64,000 nucleotides of DNA from Watersipora subatra (lineage: Eukaryota > Bryozoa > Gymnolaemata > Cheilostomatida > Watersiporidae): the NCBI RefSeq assembly GCF_963576615.1, contig NC_088711.1:61909248-61973247 (forward strand). The letters run 5' to 3'. The position numbers and the translations under genes were made by a program. The notes under the pieces were generated by a model. The model did not search any database, was not told the origin of the DNA, and saw only the letters and a program-made list of their open reading frames with translations. Of the stretch, positions 31,757-45,886 are shown piece after piece (position 1 is the stretch's first letter; the number at the start of each line of letters is the position of its first letter).

Positions 31757-34700
31757 TTAAAATATCACCTCCAGATATTTCAGGATTATAATTCATCAGG
31801 AGGCTACAAAGGTAGCAGCTAACAAGGGAATCTCAGATCAAGGCTCAGCCGACTGGTCGTCTTTAGTCATGTGTAGCCTTTCACAGTATGTCTAGAAAAG
31901 TGTACCATTTGTCGTTTGTTTTCTACGAGTTTGCTGATGCTGTTTGCATAACACCCAAGACCCAACATTTATATTCATGGCAGACTGCAATCAGCGTACG
32001 ATGTACCAGTGTGTATGCATTTGAAATCAGTTTGTACACCTAGCTATCTGACATGTTAGCCCATAGCATATGGCAACATTGATAATTTTGCAATATCTTT
32101 TGGAATACATGTGCATCAATATACACTTTGACTCGCACTTTTTATATGAAATATTCAACTTTATGTTTATAAATTTGCAGGGTAGGAAATACATAGTGTA
32201 TAAGCGTTGTATCTAAAATTTGAAACAAATATTTTGTGTGCTTTAGTAGTTATATCGAATCACATGTAGCAACAAAAATGTCTCTTGATTCTTTCAGTGT
32301 AAACAATGATGACTCACTTGCCTGACCAGCTGCAAGTGAACAAAGCATTGCCCTTCTGTCACAAAGCATGCGGCTATTTATGTAGGACATCACGGCTTTG
32401 CATTGCCCAGTCTCCTATAGCTAATAGGCTCGTAAATGTCACCTTCAAGAAAGGGTAGTGAGCTTCAGCCAGCGCATTGGCATTTAAAATACACCAAAGG
32501 TCAAGCTGAGAATTAAACATGAGTAGCAGTACGCAGACCAACACACACAGGCACACATGCATATTGAGCTATCCCTGCTACTTCACTCTGTATGGGGTAT
32601 AAGTGGTAACATCACTTATGAGTTCAATATAGTGTCAGGGTCAGTCATGTAGTAGGACACTCCCCTGGTCATGAATATAATCTCCAACATATCTATGGCA
32701 AAACAGTCTTCAGCCATTTTGCAGCTGTTTAACTATGTGAATACAATTGTGAGAACTTTGCAAATTTTATGCAATTCAAGTTAGTTTATTTTTATCCTAC
32801 AAAGTTCTGATCAGACATCAGCTGTAATCAGCAATTTGGATTTAAATGCTCTCTGTTGTGTCCTTATGAGGCTTACAGCGTACCCGTGGTTTTATAGGAC
32901 TATTTTGACTATTAGGACTAAAAATGGCTTGAGACAGCTGGAACAAACATTAACTGAACCAAAATGAATCGAACAATATTAGAGCATGAGCGTTTAATTA
33001 ATCTAGCAAAAGGGCTACCCAAATATTGCAGCAGTAATATTAGGTGCTCAAAATTAGCCAGTTCAACCTTCTTAGGAGGGTTTTTGACATACACTATTTT
33101 CCCATGATGGGCAGTGCTTCGGAGTTGCGCCCTTTCCGAATCATGGAAAAGGCGTCTTCGCACTGAAATCACTGCGCACTGATCAGTGCGAAGTCTGTGC
33201 AAATTTGCAACAAGGAAACAGCAACTGCGCAGTGGCTGCACATATCTCCCATGCCATGAAAACGGATTCTTCGAGGGCCATGAAATAGTACAAAAGCTAT
33301 CCTGCTAATCTTGTTTTTTTCTAATCTGATTTTCTTTCACCTATATTTAATTATGGTCTGCGCTCACAAGGATGAGGTGATTACTTTCCCAGACTTTGTT
33401 ATCGATGCCAACACCTTTCGAGAAACAGGAGGCACGTCCTAAATAACGTTTAAATAATATATTGCTTAAAAAATTCTTATTAAAAATATATTACTTTGCA
33501 AAAATTGTGTTAAGTTTTGTAAAACATTGTGATTGTGTATTGTAAATAAAAGTATAATGATGACAGAGGCATAAAAAGATCTTTTCTGATGTTCGGTATC
33601 CATGATCGATTCAATTTCTCCATCAGGCGATTCGATTTATACAATGTCTCTTCTCTGGCTAATTTGCTGAAAACCGCTGCGCAGCGTGGTAACGTGTCAA
33701 TCCCTTCGACTTCGGAGTGGGGCTGCATCGCAGTACTGCGCACCATGGAAACATAGTTATAGTCCTTTTAACATTGCCCTAACAATAGACCGATCTTTAA
33801 ACAGAGCAGCTCGTTTATTGTGAACGATATTTGCAATAAGGTTTCCTTTTATACATTTGGAAAATTTGCAGGTATTTTATAACCATAAAACAGCTAAAGA
33901 TTTTTGCTTAGATTTTAAAATAACCTATCTAAAGTTTTTTTTTAATTCTGCAACTGAATAAAGCATTGTTGCAGAAAACAGTGATATCTTGTAGAGAAGT
34001 TGTTTTCATTGCATGAAGCAAGACTAAAGCTGAATAAGGATACTTCATTAATAATAATTTTGTTTGTGTTTTAAAGAGCATTGTTAAATATTAAAATGGT
34101 TTTCTATTCTGTGCTAAAGTTTTGCATGCAAACAATAAAATAGAAGGAACTTAAATGACAACATAGGTGAAACAAATGCAGGCCTCGATTGAGTAAAATG
34201 TTGGTGTATTGTACCTAAGTTCACTTGAAATGTAGAAAAGAGTAAATTGAATGTAATAAAATCCTGCAAAAGTGCTCTCAACTTCAATGAGAAATTAGTA
34301 CGAGTGACTGCGCGTTACAATCAGAGAATATAAATAATTAAGCATTGTGCTATGTACACACTGTACTCTGCAATCGAGCGTTTCAATAAACACTTGCTGA
34401 TGTGGATTTAACACCAGGCTTGACCTCATAGGTCAAGTACTAGCCTAATTAATGACTCAATAAATAGCCAAGCAGTCTTGTCCCCGCTAAGCTTAGCAGC
34501 AATGATTCGGAAGGTTGGCACATTGAGACTGCTGAAATGGAAATAAAAACGACTGAATCGTGAAAATGTTTTTAATGTGATTGTCATCGATATTCTAATG
34601 CACATTAATAACACTAGTGCCGTTTCCATAATTGGCAAGAACAATGGATTCGATAATGTTTTGTAGATCGCAAAACTCGCTTAGCTTGCGGATTTATGCC

Positions 34701-35146
34701 GTTTCTATGACGCAGATAACTTGTGGATTGGCTCAGTTTGCAAATTATGAGCGTCATGGAAACGCAGCTATTGTCTGTTAATTCTCTAGCATGTTGAACT
34801 CTTCTCTAGTTGAGCTTTAAGAGATAAGCGAATTAATCACATCCTTCAAATAGCACTACAGTAGACGGTCTCACTGTCAAGGACTGTTACACAGGCTGAG
34901 GATGTCTGACTGCTAACACGAGCTCAGTCCGTTGACTATCTTTGCGTTGACTATCTATGCCATCTCACCGTGCGGCGCATGGGCCATCATCCTAACCATA
35001 ATGTTTTGGAATGTTGCATATATGTTACAGCCATTCTGAAAATAGAAATACACACAAATTTTTATTAATCATTTTGATACTTATTGTGGCTACAACATAT
35101 AATGGCACTGTTTTGAAGCTGTCTTCCATTATAGTTGCAGCTGTGT
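31757..35146. other. Non-coding stretch; small GC-rich palindromic patches
   Basis: No supported gene. Near 33156-33193 CTTCGCACTG and CAGTGCGAAG form an inverted repeat enclosing the palindrome CGCACTGATCAGTGCG (33175-33190). Near 34710-34760 GTTTCTATGACGC and GCGTCATGGAAAC are inverted. These may be ends of small transposons that I cannot delimit. Confidence 0.35.
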
Positions 35147-36027
35147 CAAAGGTTGGCTTGCAATAAAATTCACATTACAGTTATTTGGTATTAAAAGATT
35201 CACCTTGTCTTACTCTGTTATGTTGTAGGTGCAAAATATGTGAAAAGGGATTACAAGCTCTTAAAAGCTCAAAAACGAAAAGCCGCCATAGCTTAGAATC
35301 ACTTTATTTCGATGACGTAACCATGAAGTTTGGTTATTGTCTTGTCACGAATGTTCTCACGCGAATTGAAAGGCCAATACAAAGCTCAATATAAAACTTA
35401 TCGTAGTATTAGTTTATGACAAACACTTTGGGTTTTACCAAAGACCGCATATCAAATATAGATGCTCACTACTTTACAGTTTTGCTTCGGCCTGGTCTAA
35501 TAGGCAAGTCATAATCTGATAATGTGACCCAACACTTCGCAAATAAATTTTGCAGCGCTTTTTGATCATCAAAAGTGACCAACAGGCTCGTCATGATTAT
35601 CAGACAATGATATGTACTCCTTTGGGGTAAGGTTAAAATATTTAATGAACTTTTGCGATAAGTTATAAGATATCAGTGCTAAAAGTGACAGCATTACAAT
35701 GATGATAAAACTGACGCGTAAGAACAATAGACATAGTTTGATTGAATGCGTGAAGTATATTTGTGAAAACATTTTGACGAATAAGATTGCATGAAAGTGT
35801 AAACAGAATCCATCTCTCACAACTACATCACGTTTGAGCCGTTTTGGAAAGGGAATCCAAACTACGGCGGTCTCGTGGGGCTGTGATTTTATGTTCGTTT
35901 TTGAGCTTTTAAGAGCTTGTAATCACATTTCCACATCTTTTGCACCTACAACACAACAGAGTAAGACATAGTGAATATTTTCATATCAAATAACGGTAAT
36001 GTGAATTTTGTTGCAAGTCAACATTTA
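35147..36027 (+). mobile_element. Long-inverted-repeat MITE, copy 2
   Basis: Left end AAAGGTTGGCTTGC, right end GCAAGTCAACATTTAA, about 880 bp, collinear with the copy at 47850-48735. The TTAA flank is kept only on the right; the left has TCAA. Inverted repeats of well over 100 bp with GATTACAAGCTCTTAAAAGC in both arms. Confidence 0.75.
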
Positions 36028-37537
36028 ACAACTAAACACCTGGCCAGACATTTAGTTGTGCTGCCAAAATAGATGACTATGGTATATTTAAACCCACCAG
36101 TCTCATGTGCATCGCATCTCCATCATTCGCTCATTGAGCAATGCTATGGCTGTCCCAAAGTAGGTATTATTCATGGAGTAAGCTCTATGACTGCATGAAC
36201 AGTAATCAATCAAAAGTTTACTATTTTAGTCATGTTTACCAGTTTGCCTCTTCGCTATGACATCACTCAATAGGCTTACAGTGGAAATGTCTTACGGTGT
36301 GTTTACACTGCAGCAACTACTATCAATTTTAGTTGCACATGAAATTGGCTGCAATCACATAGCTGCAACTTCCTACAACTCCACCGATGATTGCACAGTA
36401 AAATTTTAGATTTACCAGACTTATTTGTTTTTTGAAACATGTAAACAGTTAGAATTTATATTTTCGAAGCTTGATGCAGTTGCACGAGTGCATTGGGCGG
36501 AGTCATTGACTATCTTTGACATCAAACATCTTTGTAAGCTTTTGCCCTTACAGATGTTGTTACCCGCAGCTAAAGCTTGGAACATCAGCAGAATTTATAA
36601 CAGAATCTTTGTGATTGCTTTTGTCATGTTATGGAGGATTTTGTTCACCCAACCTCAGACAAGCTGACTATTTTACAGCGCTTACTGCTTGCTGTTTGAA
36701 TTTTTCACCTTTATTGCTCTTCTATATGAATAAACATGTTTCACCAATCATTGCAAATGCTAGTTGACTTTGATCATGTCTCATCGCTTTTCTTCTTTTC
36801 ACAGTGTATGACTTAGTATGAGGCTTCCTAGTTCATCTACTAGCAAAGTTATGGTAGGGATACTTAACAATCACTTTCAATACGTCTACTTCATTTAAAA
36901 GCTACAGAGTGACAAATCTAAACATCTGAGGTATGCATGAGTTGACATTAACTGACTTGCCCTTAATTTGATTATGGAGCAAACTTTGAAGGCATGGTAT
37001 CAAATGAAACCATATACATGTACCTCTGAAAGGTGTTATGAGGTCACTTAAGTTAAAGTTAAACTAAGCCAAAATAAATTTGGGCCTACAAAAACAACAC
37101 TTGAGCTAAGGTTAAAATGGTCCGCTGCTTCTGTAAAAAGTATTCACAAAATTAGCCATTATTCTTCTTTGAGGTAGGTTTTCAGATAATATGTCACATA
37201 TTTCAAACATTCATCTTGTTCATTGCTAATAAGACTAATATGCTCATTGCTAATATGATTAATTTATCTTTGCAAAACATTCCAGTTCATTAGAACATTG
37301 TCAAGACATGCACAACGCTTCATTTATTACTAAGTGAATGCCCTGCGTTGCAAGGGTAATAGAACTGCTTATAAACACTACATTACCTACTACATTACAA
37401 TTACAGTACATTATCTGCAACTGTTTATAAGTTGTTTTATTACCCCTGCAATGCCAGGCATTCAGCTAGTGAGGCTATGAGCCCTGAAGCTAGATGGTAA
37501 TTATTATCATTGCTATAACAGGACTACACTTAGACAC
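36028..37537. other. Non-coding stretch
   Basis: A plus-strand frame at 36425-36667 is open but shows no recognised motif. TGTTTACACTGCAGCAAC at 36299 resembles transposon ends seen elsewhere, but no partner was found. No supported gene. Confidence 0.35.
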
Positions 37538-37551
37538 AGATTAATATATAT

Positions 37552-37587
<36 letters not shown>
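37538..37587. repeat. (TA)n microsatellite
   Basis: About 50 bases of TA repeat with one interruption. It directly abuts the solo LTR that follows and contains its probable target site. Confidence 0.9.
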
Positions 37588-37588
<1 letters not shown>

Positions 37589-38210
37589 GTAATGGCTTGG
37601 CCCGGTAGCTGAGCCAGCCTTACTATCCTAACAAGCCGGTGCAGCCTGAACTCTGGGCCTTCCCCTCGTCGGCCTGCCTGACACACCTAGTGGTCTGATC
37701 AGGCCACGGCTGGTTGCCCCAATCTCAGGCTCACTTGGAACGCTAACACAGCCTGCTCTCTGAGACCCTATCTAGGCTAGTCTAGGTTCCGGGCTAGCTT
37801 ACTGTAGGGCCTGATCTCTAATGCTATGGCATTTCTGATCAGGTCCTGTTGTAGCGTAGCCAACCCTTAGCCTTCCTTAGGTATCTCCCAAGCAGTCCAT
37901 ACTTGAAGCTAGATCAGTTTTGGTAGAATGGTCCTGACTAAGCCACCCAGGCAGGCATAAACGTGATCAGTCGGTGTGAGTGAATTTAGCCTATTTATTA
38001 TATATAATCATGAATACATGTTGCACAGCGTCGCCCACTTACATAATGATTACATAACACCTAATTACGTTGCGGCAGGCCTGTGAGGCAGGCCTAGATA
38101 TGCAGTGTTACATAATAGGGTATAATAGAAAAGCACACATAAGGTTGTAATACAGAACATTGATATCTAAGGATAAGAGCATAGTTAATACATTTGTCTA
38201 GTCCTCCACG
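37588..38210 (-). mobile_element. Solo LTR of Gypsy family C
   Basis: Seen: reading on the minus strand it begins CGTGGAGGAC and ends AGCCATTACA. Its last part matches the LTR at 61988-62775 clearly, for example GGCTCAGCTACCGG near the end and GCCATAGCATTAGAGATC against GCCATGGCACTAGAGATC. ATAT-type sequence flanks both sides, compatible with a 4-5 bp duplication in the microsatellite. No internal region is present, so two LTRs have probably recombined. Confidence 0.75.
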
Positions 38211-38379
38211 ATATATATATAAAAAAAATTGTTTCCACACCCCGGATAGTTGATTGCTGTTGGTATTTGGGCAAGCCACATTTTATGCGCCGGTGTTATT
38301 GCGCCCAGTGCCCCAATGACTACTGGGATTACAGTTGTTCTTACATTCCAGCATTTTTCAATTTCTTCTCCAGAAAGGG

Positions 38380-38462
38380 AGATATTTATATATCTATATA
38401 TGTATCTATTTATATATCTATTTATGTATGTATATAATTATATATATATATACATATATATA

Positions 38463-38548
<86 letters not shown>
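38380..38548. repeat. (TA)n/(TATC)n microsatellite
   Basis: Starts with TATATATCTA-type units and passes into about 100 bases of pure TA. Open frames here (tyrosine-isoleucine repeats) are artefacts of the repeat. Confidence 0.9.
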
Positions 38549-38551
<3 letters not shown>

Positions 38552-41454
38552 TGTTGTTTATTCATTAGGCTCAGCTTACTTTTGTAGTCTATCAAGAATC
38601 ACATGTAAGCCCATGTCTATTATTTTAGTGACATCTGTGATTGACTGGTTTAGAACATCAACTAGCCAGATATGCAAAAAAAACCAGAAAATAAACGCTC
38701 CATTTGCAGATTATGGTTATGTACATAGTGTTGACACAAAATTTTGCATAAAACACGCAAATAAAATCACATGGAAAATGATAGCAAGTAGGCAAGCAAA
38801 AACCAAATGTGTTGACAAGCCTGAACAATGATGTTGTGTCTTCTAATATACAACCCTGATTCCTAAAGCTAAGAGCTGTCTGATGTGGACTACTGAGCCG
38901 TAGCGATACTAACTGGTAGTCTAAACATTTTACTTGAACATTATCTTTATGGTAAATGGATTATAATATACCTTAAATGCACAAACCCTATTACCCAAAC
39001 AGACAATAGAAAAACCATTTGTGGTTGCATTGTACTATAGCCATTTTGCTTAGTATCCAATCTACATATGATGTATTTTAACAATTCTAAAGCCAAATTA
39101 ATCTAGCTTATCCTTCAGGGTCCTATTGGGATCTGAACTGCAACATGATAAAAATGAATTTTTTTAAACTAATTTAATGTGAACTTGTTAAAGATTTTCA
39201 TAAACATGACTTGACTTGGAGCTCTCTACATGCACATGTATTTTTCTGTGTAATGCAAAAACACTGATTCAGTTCAAGCATGTACTCAGCTGCAATCTAT
39301 TTCAATAACAGATTACCCAGTTTTTTCCAGTTAGAGTTTTCCCTCCTTGGAAGGTTGCATCTATGAGGTGTTAATCATGCCTCATAGCATTTCTTTAGAA
39401 TTACTAGCAATTATCTGATACAACCTCCGGTAACTTCTCTTACTGCACCCTAAAACTTATGCTTAGTACCATGTGATTCTGCAAAAGAGTTGAAACCTGA
39501 CAACAACAGAAGCTATGAAACATCCTGATAAAATACACCACAGTATAACAACTCCTTACCAGGTCTTTAGTATAACTACTAAATTGATGAAAACTGCCAT
39601 ATTTGGTAAAATCATCATTTATTATTATTCTAACATTATGACAGTACTAAATTATTTAGCGGAATGAAAGGTATATACTTTCGATACTATGTTATGCAAA
39701 TAAAATGTATGAATAAATCGAGTATTGAATAGTAATTTGAAAGTATTCAAACAATGTTGTTTTGGTATAATAAATCAAAACTCAAACCAAAAATGTTTAA
39801 AAATATTACACAGGCTCACAACAGCAGACTCAAGTCTTTTGAAATAATTTCAACAAAATACATTTTTAATTAATTGGTTGAAAACATTTAACTTACAAAA
39901 CAAAATGTAAACATGAAAAATTTGTTTAAAATGTACTAATACACATATTAAACTTACTTGTATTTCGTCTATATAATTTGTAAAAGCTTTTAATGATAAA
40001 AAAACAAATATCTGGCAAGCCAATTGAATTATCGTTTTTGGAATTTCAGTATTTAATGCTACAATTTTTAAAACCTTGCCATAGTATTATTAATTCTCCT
40101 AAAACATATCAGTTGATGTTACACACATAGAATCAAAGTACTTGTTAATAAATTGTCGTTTGTCAATTTATATAAAGACTGTTTTTTGCATCATCATTAC
40201 TTCTAAGAACTACAATTGTAGCTGAATGCTTTATGCCTATTTACCAAATGTATATGTAGAACAGTCTAAACAGATGCAACTACTGTGAACTAGTAAGTGC
40301 TGCAGCTTTATAACCTCGTTACATTTATATTACTGCTACACTTTCCTCTTTAGAAACTCTTTGTTTGCATTCAAACTTCTTTGCGTTGGCCTGTTATCAA
40401 ATTAGCTAATGTTTTACTTTTTCAGCGCTCTCTGAAGTTAGTACCAGTATCAGTTGGTATTATTTTTGAAATTTGCTCTTTTCAACTATATTTGCATTTA
40501 TCTCAAATTTTTAACAGGTTACTAATGAGGTTTTAACTACATTACTAATGAGTTTATGGTCAAAACGCATACAGCGGTAGTCTGTCATTCTTGCTAACAA
40601 CTTTGTAGTATTATTTTACATACCTAGTATTTAGGATCTTCAGTTAATAGCATCTATAAACTGTATGCGAAGTGAATACAGTGTCTTTCTTTTTGTGAAT
40701 TTTAGCAAGTCAATAATCGTACTTTCCATTTTATTGACTACTGCAGTTTAACTATGTTAGTTTCAAAAAACTGCAAGCATCAACTATTATAGCAATTTAA
40801 TAAAAACGAGTTAATGTGAAACTAAAAGTTGTCCTTCTGTTAAAGCGTAATGGTACAACTCCCAAATTATTAAAACATCACTTGAAGTTACTGTATCTTG
40901 CTGCAAAATGAGAAGGTAACTTCTATGTAATTTTGTATGCAAAATATAAATATTGTGTGGCATGCTCCGAGCAAATATGTCAACAGCATTGTTGCTTTTA
41001 GATGCAAGCTCATAATTTGTTTAAATAGGTTTCTTTCTAAATATTATTGCATATCTCCCAGTTGAAAATTTGGGATCTAGAAGCGACCACTAGCGGTGGA
41101 AACCGTCATGGTCAGGATACACTTGCCTGACCATAATGTTCCTGATTGCAACTCATAATTAATCACATTTGGCTAATGTCTAAAACTCTCTGTACCATTG
41201 TGCTCGATTTCTCAAAATAATGAATATCGATAGAGCTATTAATAATTCCCATACAAAAATGAGAAAAGTAAAATGATTGCAGACAGCTGTTATGATGAAA
41301 AAGACAAATGATTGCTATCAATTGGTTTTAGTCAAAACAATATTTGCATAGGAGGATGGCAAAATGGGTAAAACTAAAATTAATCTTTTTTTTAATGGTT
41401 TGTTGTTCGCCTATTTATTAAACTACCAACAAAAGCTCTAATAGAACCAGTTAT
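38549..41454. other. AT-rich non-coding stretch
   Basis: Nearly 3 kb without a supported gene, transposon boundary or RNA gene. It could be a long intron or intergenic spacer. Confidence 0.4.
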
Positions 41455-44378
41455 ACAACTATGTACATATGTTACACCATAATGTTATAGCAACATAGCA
41501 AGCCAATGTTATACGCATGTTTACACTCCAACATCCCAAAGTAATGTTTTTGTAACATTGCTGGGACATTTATTTGAAAGTAAAAACAATATAACACCAT
41601 AATGTTCTAACTACATTGCAAGGCAACGTTATATAAATGTTTACGCTGGAACATTCAAAGGTAATATTTTGGGAATATTCCTGGGACATTCATTTGAATG
41701 TAAATATGATGTCACACCATAATATTCCAACTACATAGCAAGCCAATGTTATATGAATGTTAACACTCGAACATTCCAGAGTAACGTTCCTGTGACATTT
41801 CTGGGACATTCATTTGAAGTTAATGATGATGTCACACCATAATATTCTAGCTACATTGCTAGCCAATGTTATATGAATGTTTTCACTCGAAAATTCCAGA
41901 GTAACGTTCCTGGGATGTTCCTAAGACATTCATTTGAAGTTAAATATGCCGTCACACCATAATATTCTAGTTACAATGCCAGCCAACGTTATGTGAATGT
42001 TTTTAATTGAACATTCCAAAGTAACGTTCCTGGGACATTCCTAAGACATTCATTTAAAGTTAAATATAATGTGACACCATAATATTCTAACTACATTACA
42101 AGCCAATGTTATATGAACATTAACTCTCGAACATTCAAAAGTAACATTCCTGAAACATTGTTGGGACAATTATTTGAATGTAAATATGATGTCACCCCAT
42201 AATATTCCAGTTACATTTCAAGCCAATGTTATATGAATGTTTTCACTTGAACATTCCAGAGTAACGTTGCTGGGACATTCCTGGGACATTCATTAATAAT
42301 GTTCGCTAACGACGTTATGATAACGTTTCCAAAGTATATTCCTGTAACATTCTGCTGAACGTTATGATAATATTATTGCACAACATTCTATGCAACGTTC
42401 CTGCGACATTGTTGAAACATAATTCCACAATGATCATCAAATAACGTTTGTAGAACGTTATCACAATGTTTTTTTTGGAACGTTATTTCAGCGTAACGTT
42501 ACGGAACATCCCAGGAATGTCGTTTTTAGTTGGATATCCTGGTGAATGACAGGAGTTGCCCATTGTATTAGCAATTGTGAATGCAGTATAGAGTAGATAT
42601 GCTGCTTTTACAATTATATTATATTCATGAATAAACTAACTTCTATTCATGAATAAAATATCAAATATATCCTGGGACATTCCTATGAAATTCATTTAAA
42701 GTTAAATATGATTTTACACCATAATATTCTAGTTACATTGCAAGCTAATGTTATATGAATGTTAACCCTCGAACATTCCAAATTAACATTTTTGTAACAC
42801 TGCTAGGACATTCATTTGAAAGTAAAATTGAGGTAACACCATAATATTCCAACTACATTGCTAACCAATGTTATATTAATGTTTGCACTCGAACATTCAA
42901 AAGTAACATTCCTGAAACATTGCTAGAAAATTCATTTGAAGTTAAATATGATGTCACACCATAATATTCTAGCTACATTGCTAGCCAATGTTATATGAAT
43001 GTTTCCACTTGAACATTCAAAAGTAACATTTCTGTAACATTGCTAGGACAATCATTTGAAAGTAAAATTGATGTAACACCATAATGTTCTAACTACATTA
43101 CAAGCCAATGTTATATGAACATTAACTCTCGAACATTCAAAAGTAACATTCCTGAAACATTGTTGGGGCAATTATTTGAATGTAAATATGATGTCACCCC
43201 ATAATATTCCAGCTACATTTCAAACCAATGTTATATGAATGTTTTCACTTGAACATTCCAGAGTAACGTTCCTGGGACATTTCTAAGACATTCGTTTGAA
43301 GTTAATTATGATGTCGCGCCATAATATTCTAGTTACATTGCAAGCCAATGTTATATGAATGTTAACCCTCAAACATTCAAAAGTAACATTCCTGAAAAAT
43401 TGCTAGAAAATTCATTTGAAGTTAAATATGATGTCGCGCCATAATATTCTAGTTACATTGCTAGCCAATGTTATATGAATGTTAACCCTCGAACATTCAA
43501 AAGTAACATTTCTGTAACATTGCTAGGTCATTCATTTGAAAGTAAAATTGATGTAACACCATAATGTTCTAACTACATTACAAGCCAATGTTATATGAAC
43601 ATCAACTCTCGAACATTCAAAAGTAACATTCCTGAAACATTGTTGGGACAATTATTTGAATGTAAATATGATGTCACCCCATAATATTCCAGTTACATTT
43701 CAAGCCAATGTTATATGAATGTTTTCACTCGAACATTCCAGAGTAACGTTGCTGGGACATTCCTGGAACATTCATTTGAAGGTAAATATGACGTCACACC
43801 ATAATATTCTAGCTACATTGCCAGCCAACGTCATGTGAATGTTTTCACTTGAACATTCCAGAGTAACGTTCCTGGGACGTTCCTAAGACATTCATTTGAA
43901 GGTAAATATGACGTCACACCATAATATTCTAGCTACATTGCCAGCCAACGTCATGTGAATGTTTTCACTTGAACATTCCAGAGTAACGTTCCTGGGACAT
44001 TTCTAAGACATTCGTTTGAAGTTAATTATGATGTCACCCCATAATATTCCAGTTACATTTCAAGCTAATGTTATATGAATGTTTTCACTCGAACATTCCA
44101 GAGTAACGTTGCTGGGACATTCCTGGGACATTCATTAATAATGTTCGCTAACGACGTTATGATAACGTTTCCAAAGTATATTCCTGTAACATTCTGCTGA
44201 ACGTTATGATAATATTATTGCACAACATTCTATGCAACGTTCCTGCGACATTGTTGGAACATAATTCCACAATGATCATCAAATAACGTTTGTAGAACGT
44301 TATGACAATGTTTTTTTTAGAACGTTATTTCAGCGTAACGTTACGGAACGTCCCAGGAATGTCGTTGTTAGTTGGGTA
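41455..44378 (+). repeat. 120-bp satellite array in two blocks with identical tails
   Basis: Seen: a monomer of exactly 120 bp carries ACACCATAATATTC, AGCCAATGTTATATGAATG, GAACATTC and CCTGGGACATTCATTTGAA. Block 1 (41455-42297, about 7 units) and block 2 (42662-44125, about 12 units) each end in the same roughly 240-bp tail (42298-42531 and 44126-44370). The two tails differ at only about five positions. Within block 2 monomers repeat with a 480-bp higher-order period (43081 against 43561, 43201 against 43681). The right border reads GTTAGTTGGGTA, shared in reverse with 18098. Inferred: a transposon family with an expanding internal minisatellite. Confidence 0.85.
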
Positions 44379-45002
44379 GCGTCTAAACAGGTTCTTTAGC
44401 AGAGCAAAACCTTTACCCGATGCTATCTGGAAAACATTTTGCTCAAATAATGACACAGACTTTAGTCTCAAAATATTCATACGGATTCCATCATGACTGT
44501 CAACAAGTTTTTTTAATTACGTTGAAGTATCAAGATCATGTTAAACAATGAACTAGTACGAGCTAGAACTAGTTACATTTATTAGTTATTGCTATGGTGT
44601 TGTTTTCAAAATCTTAACGAAAAAACTGTAAAGGTCTGGAGTAAAAAAATCAACTTCAAAGCAATAATAAAAAATATATTTTTATTGATGTAAACGAATA
44701 ATATTAGTACCATTTTGTGAAAAATATTTTATTGATCACTTGCTATAATGGACTCATAAAGATCAAAGAATGTCAATGTGGCGGTCAAATAGAGTTGGCA
44801 TTCAATCAAAGGGTGGTGCTCAACTTTCACCCCTGCTCCTATAATGGTGGCGTTCAAATAAAGGTAGCGTTAACAGAAAGGTTTTACCGTAAGCTATTTA
44901 CGGCTGTTGAGTAGGTCGGTTGCTAGATAGTAGCAAAAGAGAATGTTGGGACTGTGTTAAAGTACAAAGTGTATTCCTTTGAATAATGTTAGCAAAGAAA
45001 AA
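44379..45002. other. Non-coding spacer
   Basis: Positions about 44745-44895 contain GGCGGTCAAATAGAG and GGCGTTCAAATAAAGG, ends of the dispersed repeat seen at 55300 and 59740. No gene supported. Confidence 0.4.
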
Positions 45003-45843
45003 AAGAGTTGAGAGAAAATAGATGAGAGAGAAAGAAGAAGTGAGGCTAGAAGAGTTACAACAAAAGAGTGGCAAAAGAGGACGAGAGAGAGAAGAGGTAG
45101 GCAAAATAAAAACAAAAAAGAGAGGACAAGTGATGGAGCAAATGACAGAAAAAGAGGAGGGTAGAGAAAAAGAGAGGAAAGAACAGGAGGAAGGAGTAAG
45201 TGGAGAGGCGGGAAAAGAGAAAAAGTGAGAGAGAGAGAAAGAAAAGGGGAGGAAAGGAGATGGGGCGAGGGTGGGGGAAAGTGAGAGAAAGTGAAATAGT
45301 GACCGAGAGTAAGAAAAAGTGAGAGAATGAGAGCGAGGAAGAGTGAGAAAGAGAATGATAGAAAGTGAGAGATAAAGAGTGAAAGAGAGGGAGAGTGAGA
45401 GAAAAATAGTTCGAGAAAGTGAGAAAGAGAGTAAAAGAGAAAGAGTTGGAGGGAGTGATAGAGAGAGAGGAAGATAGGCAAAGATAGATATTGAAAAAAA
45501 GAGATAGCGAAAGATAGCGATAGACGGCGAAGGATAGTGAGAGATAGCAAGAGAGAGATAGCGAAAGATGGCAATAGATAGCGAATGATAGCAAAAGATA
45601 GCAAGAAAGAGAAATAGAAACAGAGAGAGACAGTGAAAAAAAGAGAGATAGTGAGACAGAAATAGAATGAAAGAGAGAAAGAGATAGTGAGAGACTGAGA
45701 GAGAAATAGCGAGAGAAAAATAGTGAGAGAGAGAAATAGAAAGAGAGAGATAGCAAAAAAGAAATATAACGGGAAAGATAGCGAGAGACAGCGAGAAAGA
45801 AAAGGAAAGATATAGCAAAAGAGAAAAAGTGAGAGAGAGACAT

Positions 45844-45886
<43 letters not shown>

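Noticed and set aside
34625..34762. Small inverted-repeat transposon with GTTTCCATGACGC ends
   Set aside because: Two inverted motifs exist, but borders and a target duplication could not be established.
38250..38568. Open frames with tyrosine-isoleucine repeats
   Set aside because: Translation of a TA microsatellite.
41455..44378. CRISPR array
   Set aside because: Repeats are 120 bp, contiguous without unique spacers, and the genome is eukaryotic.
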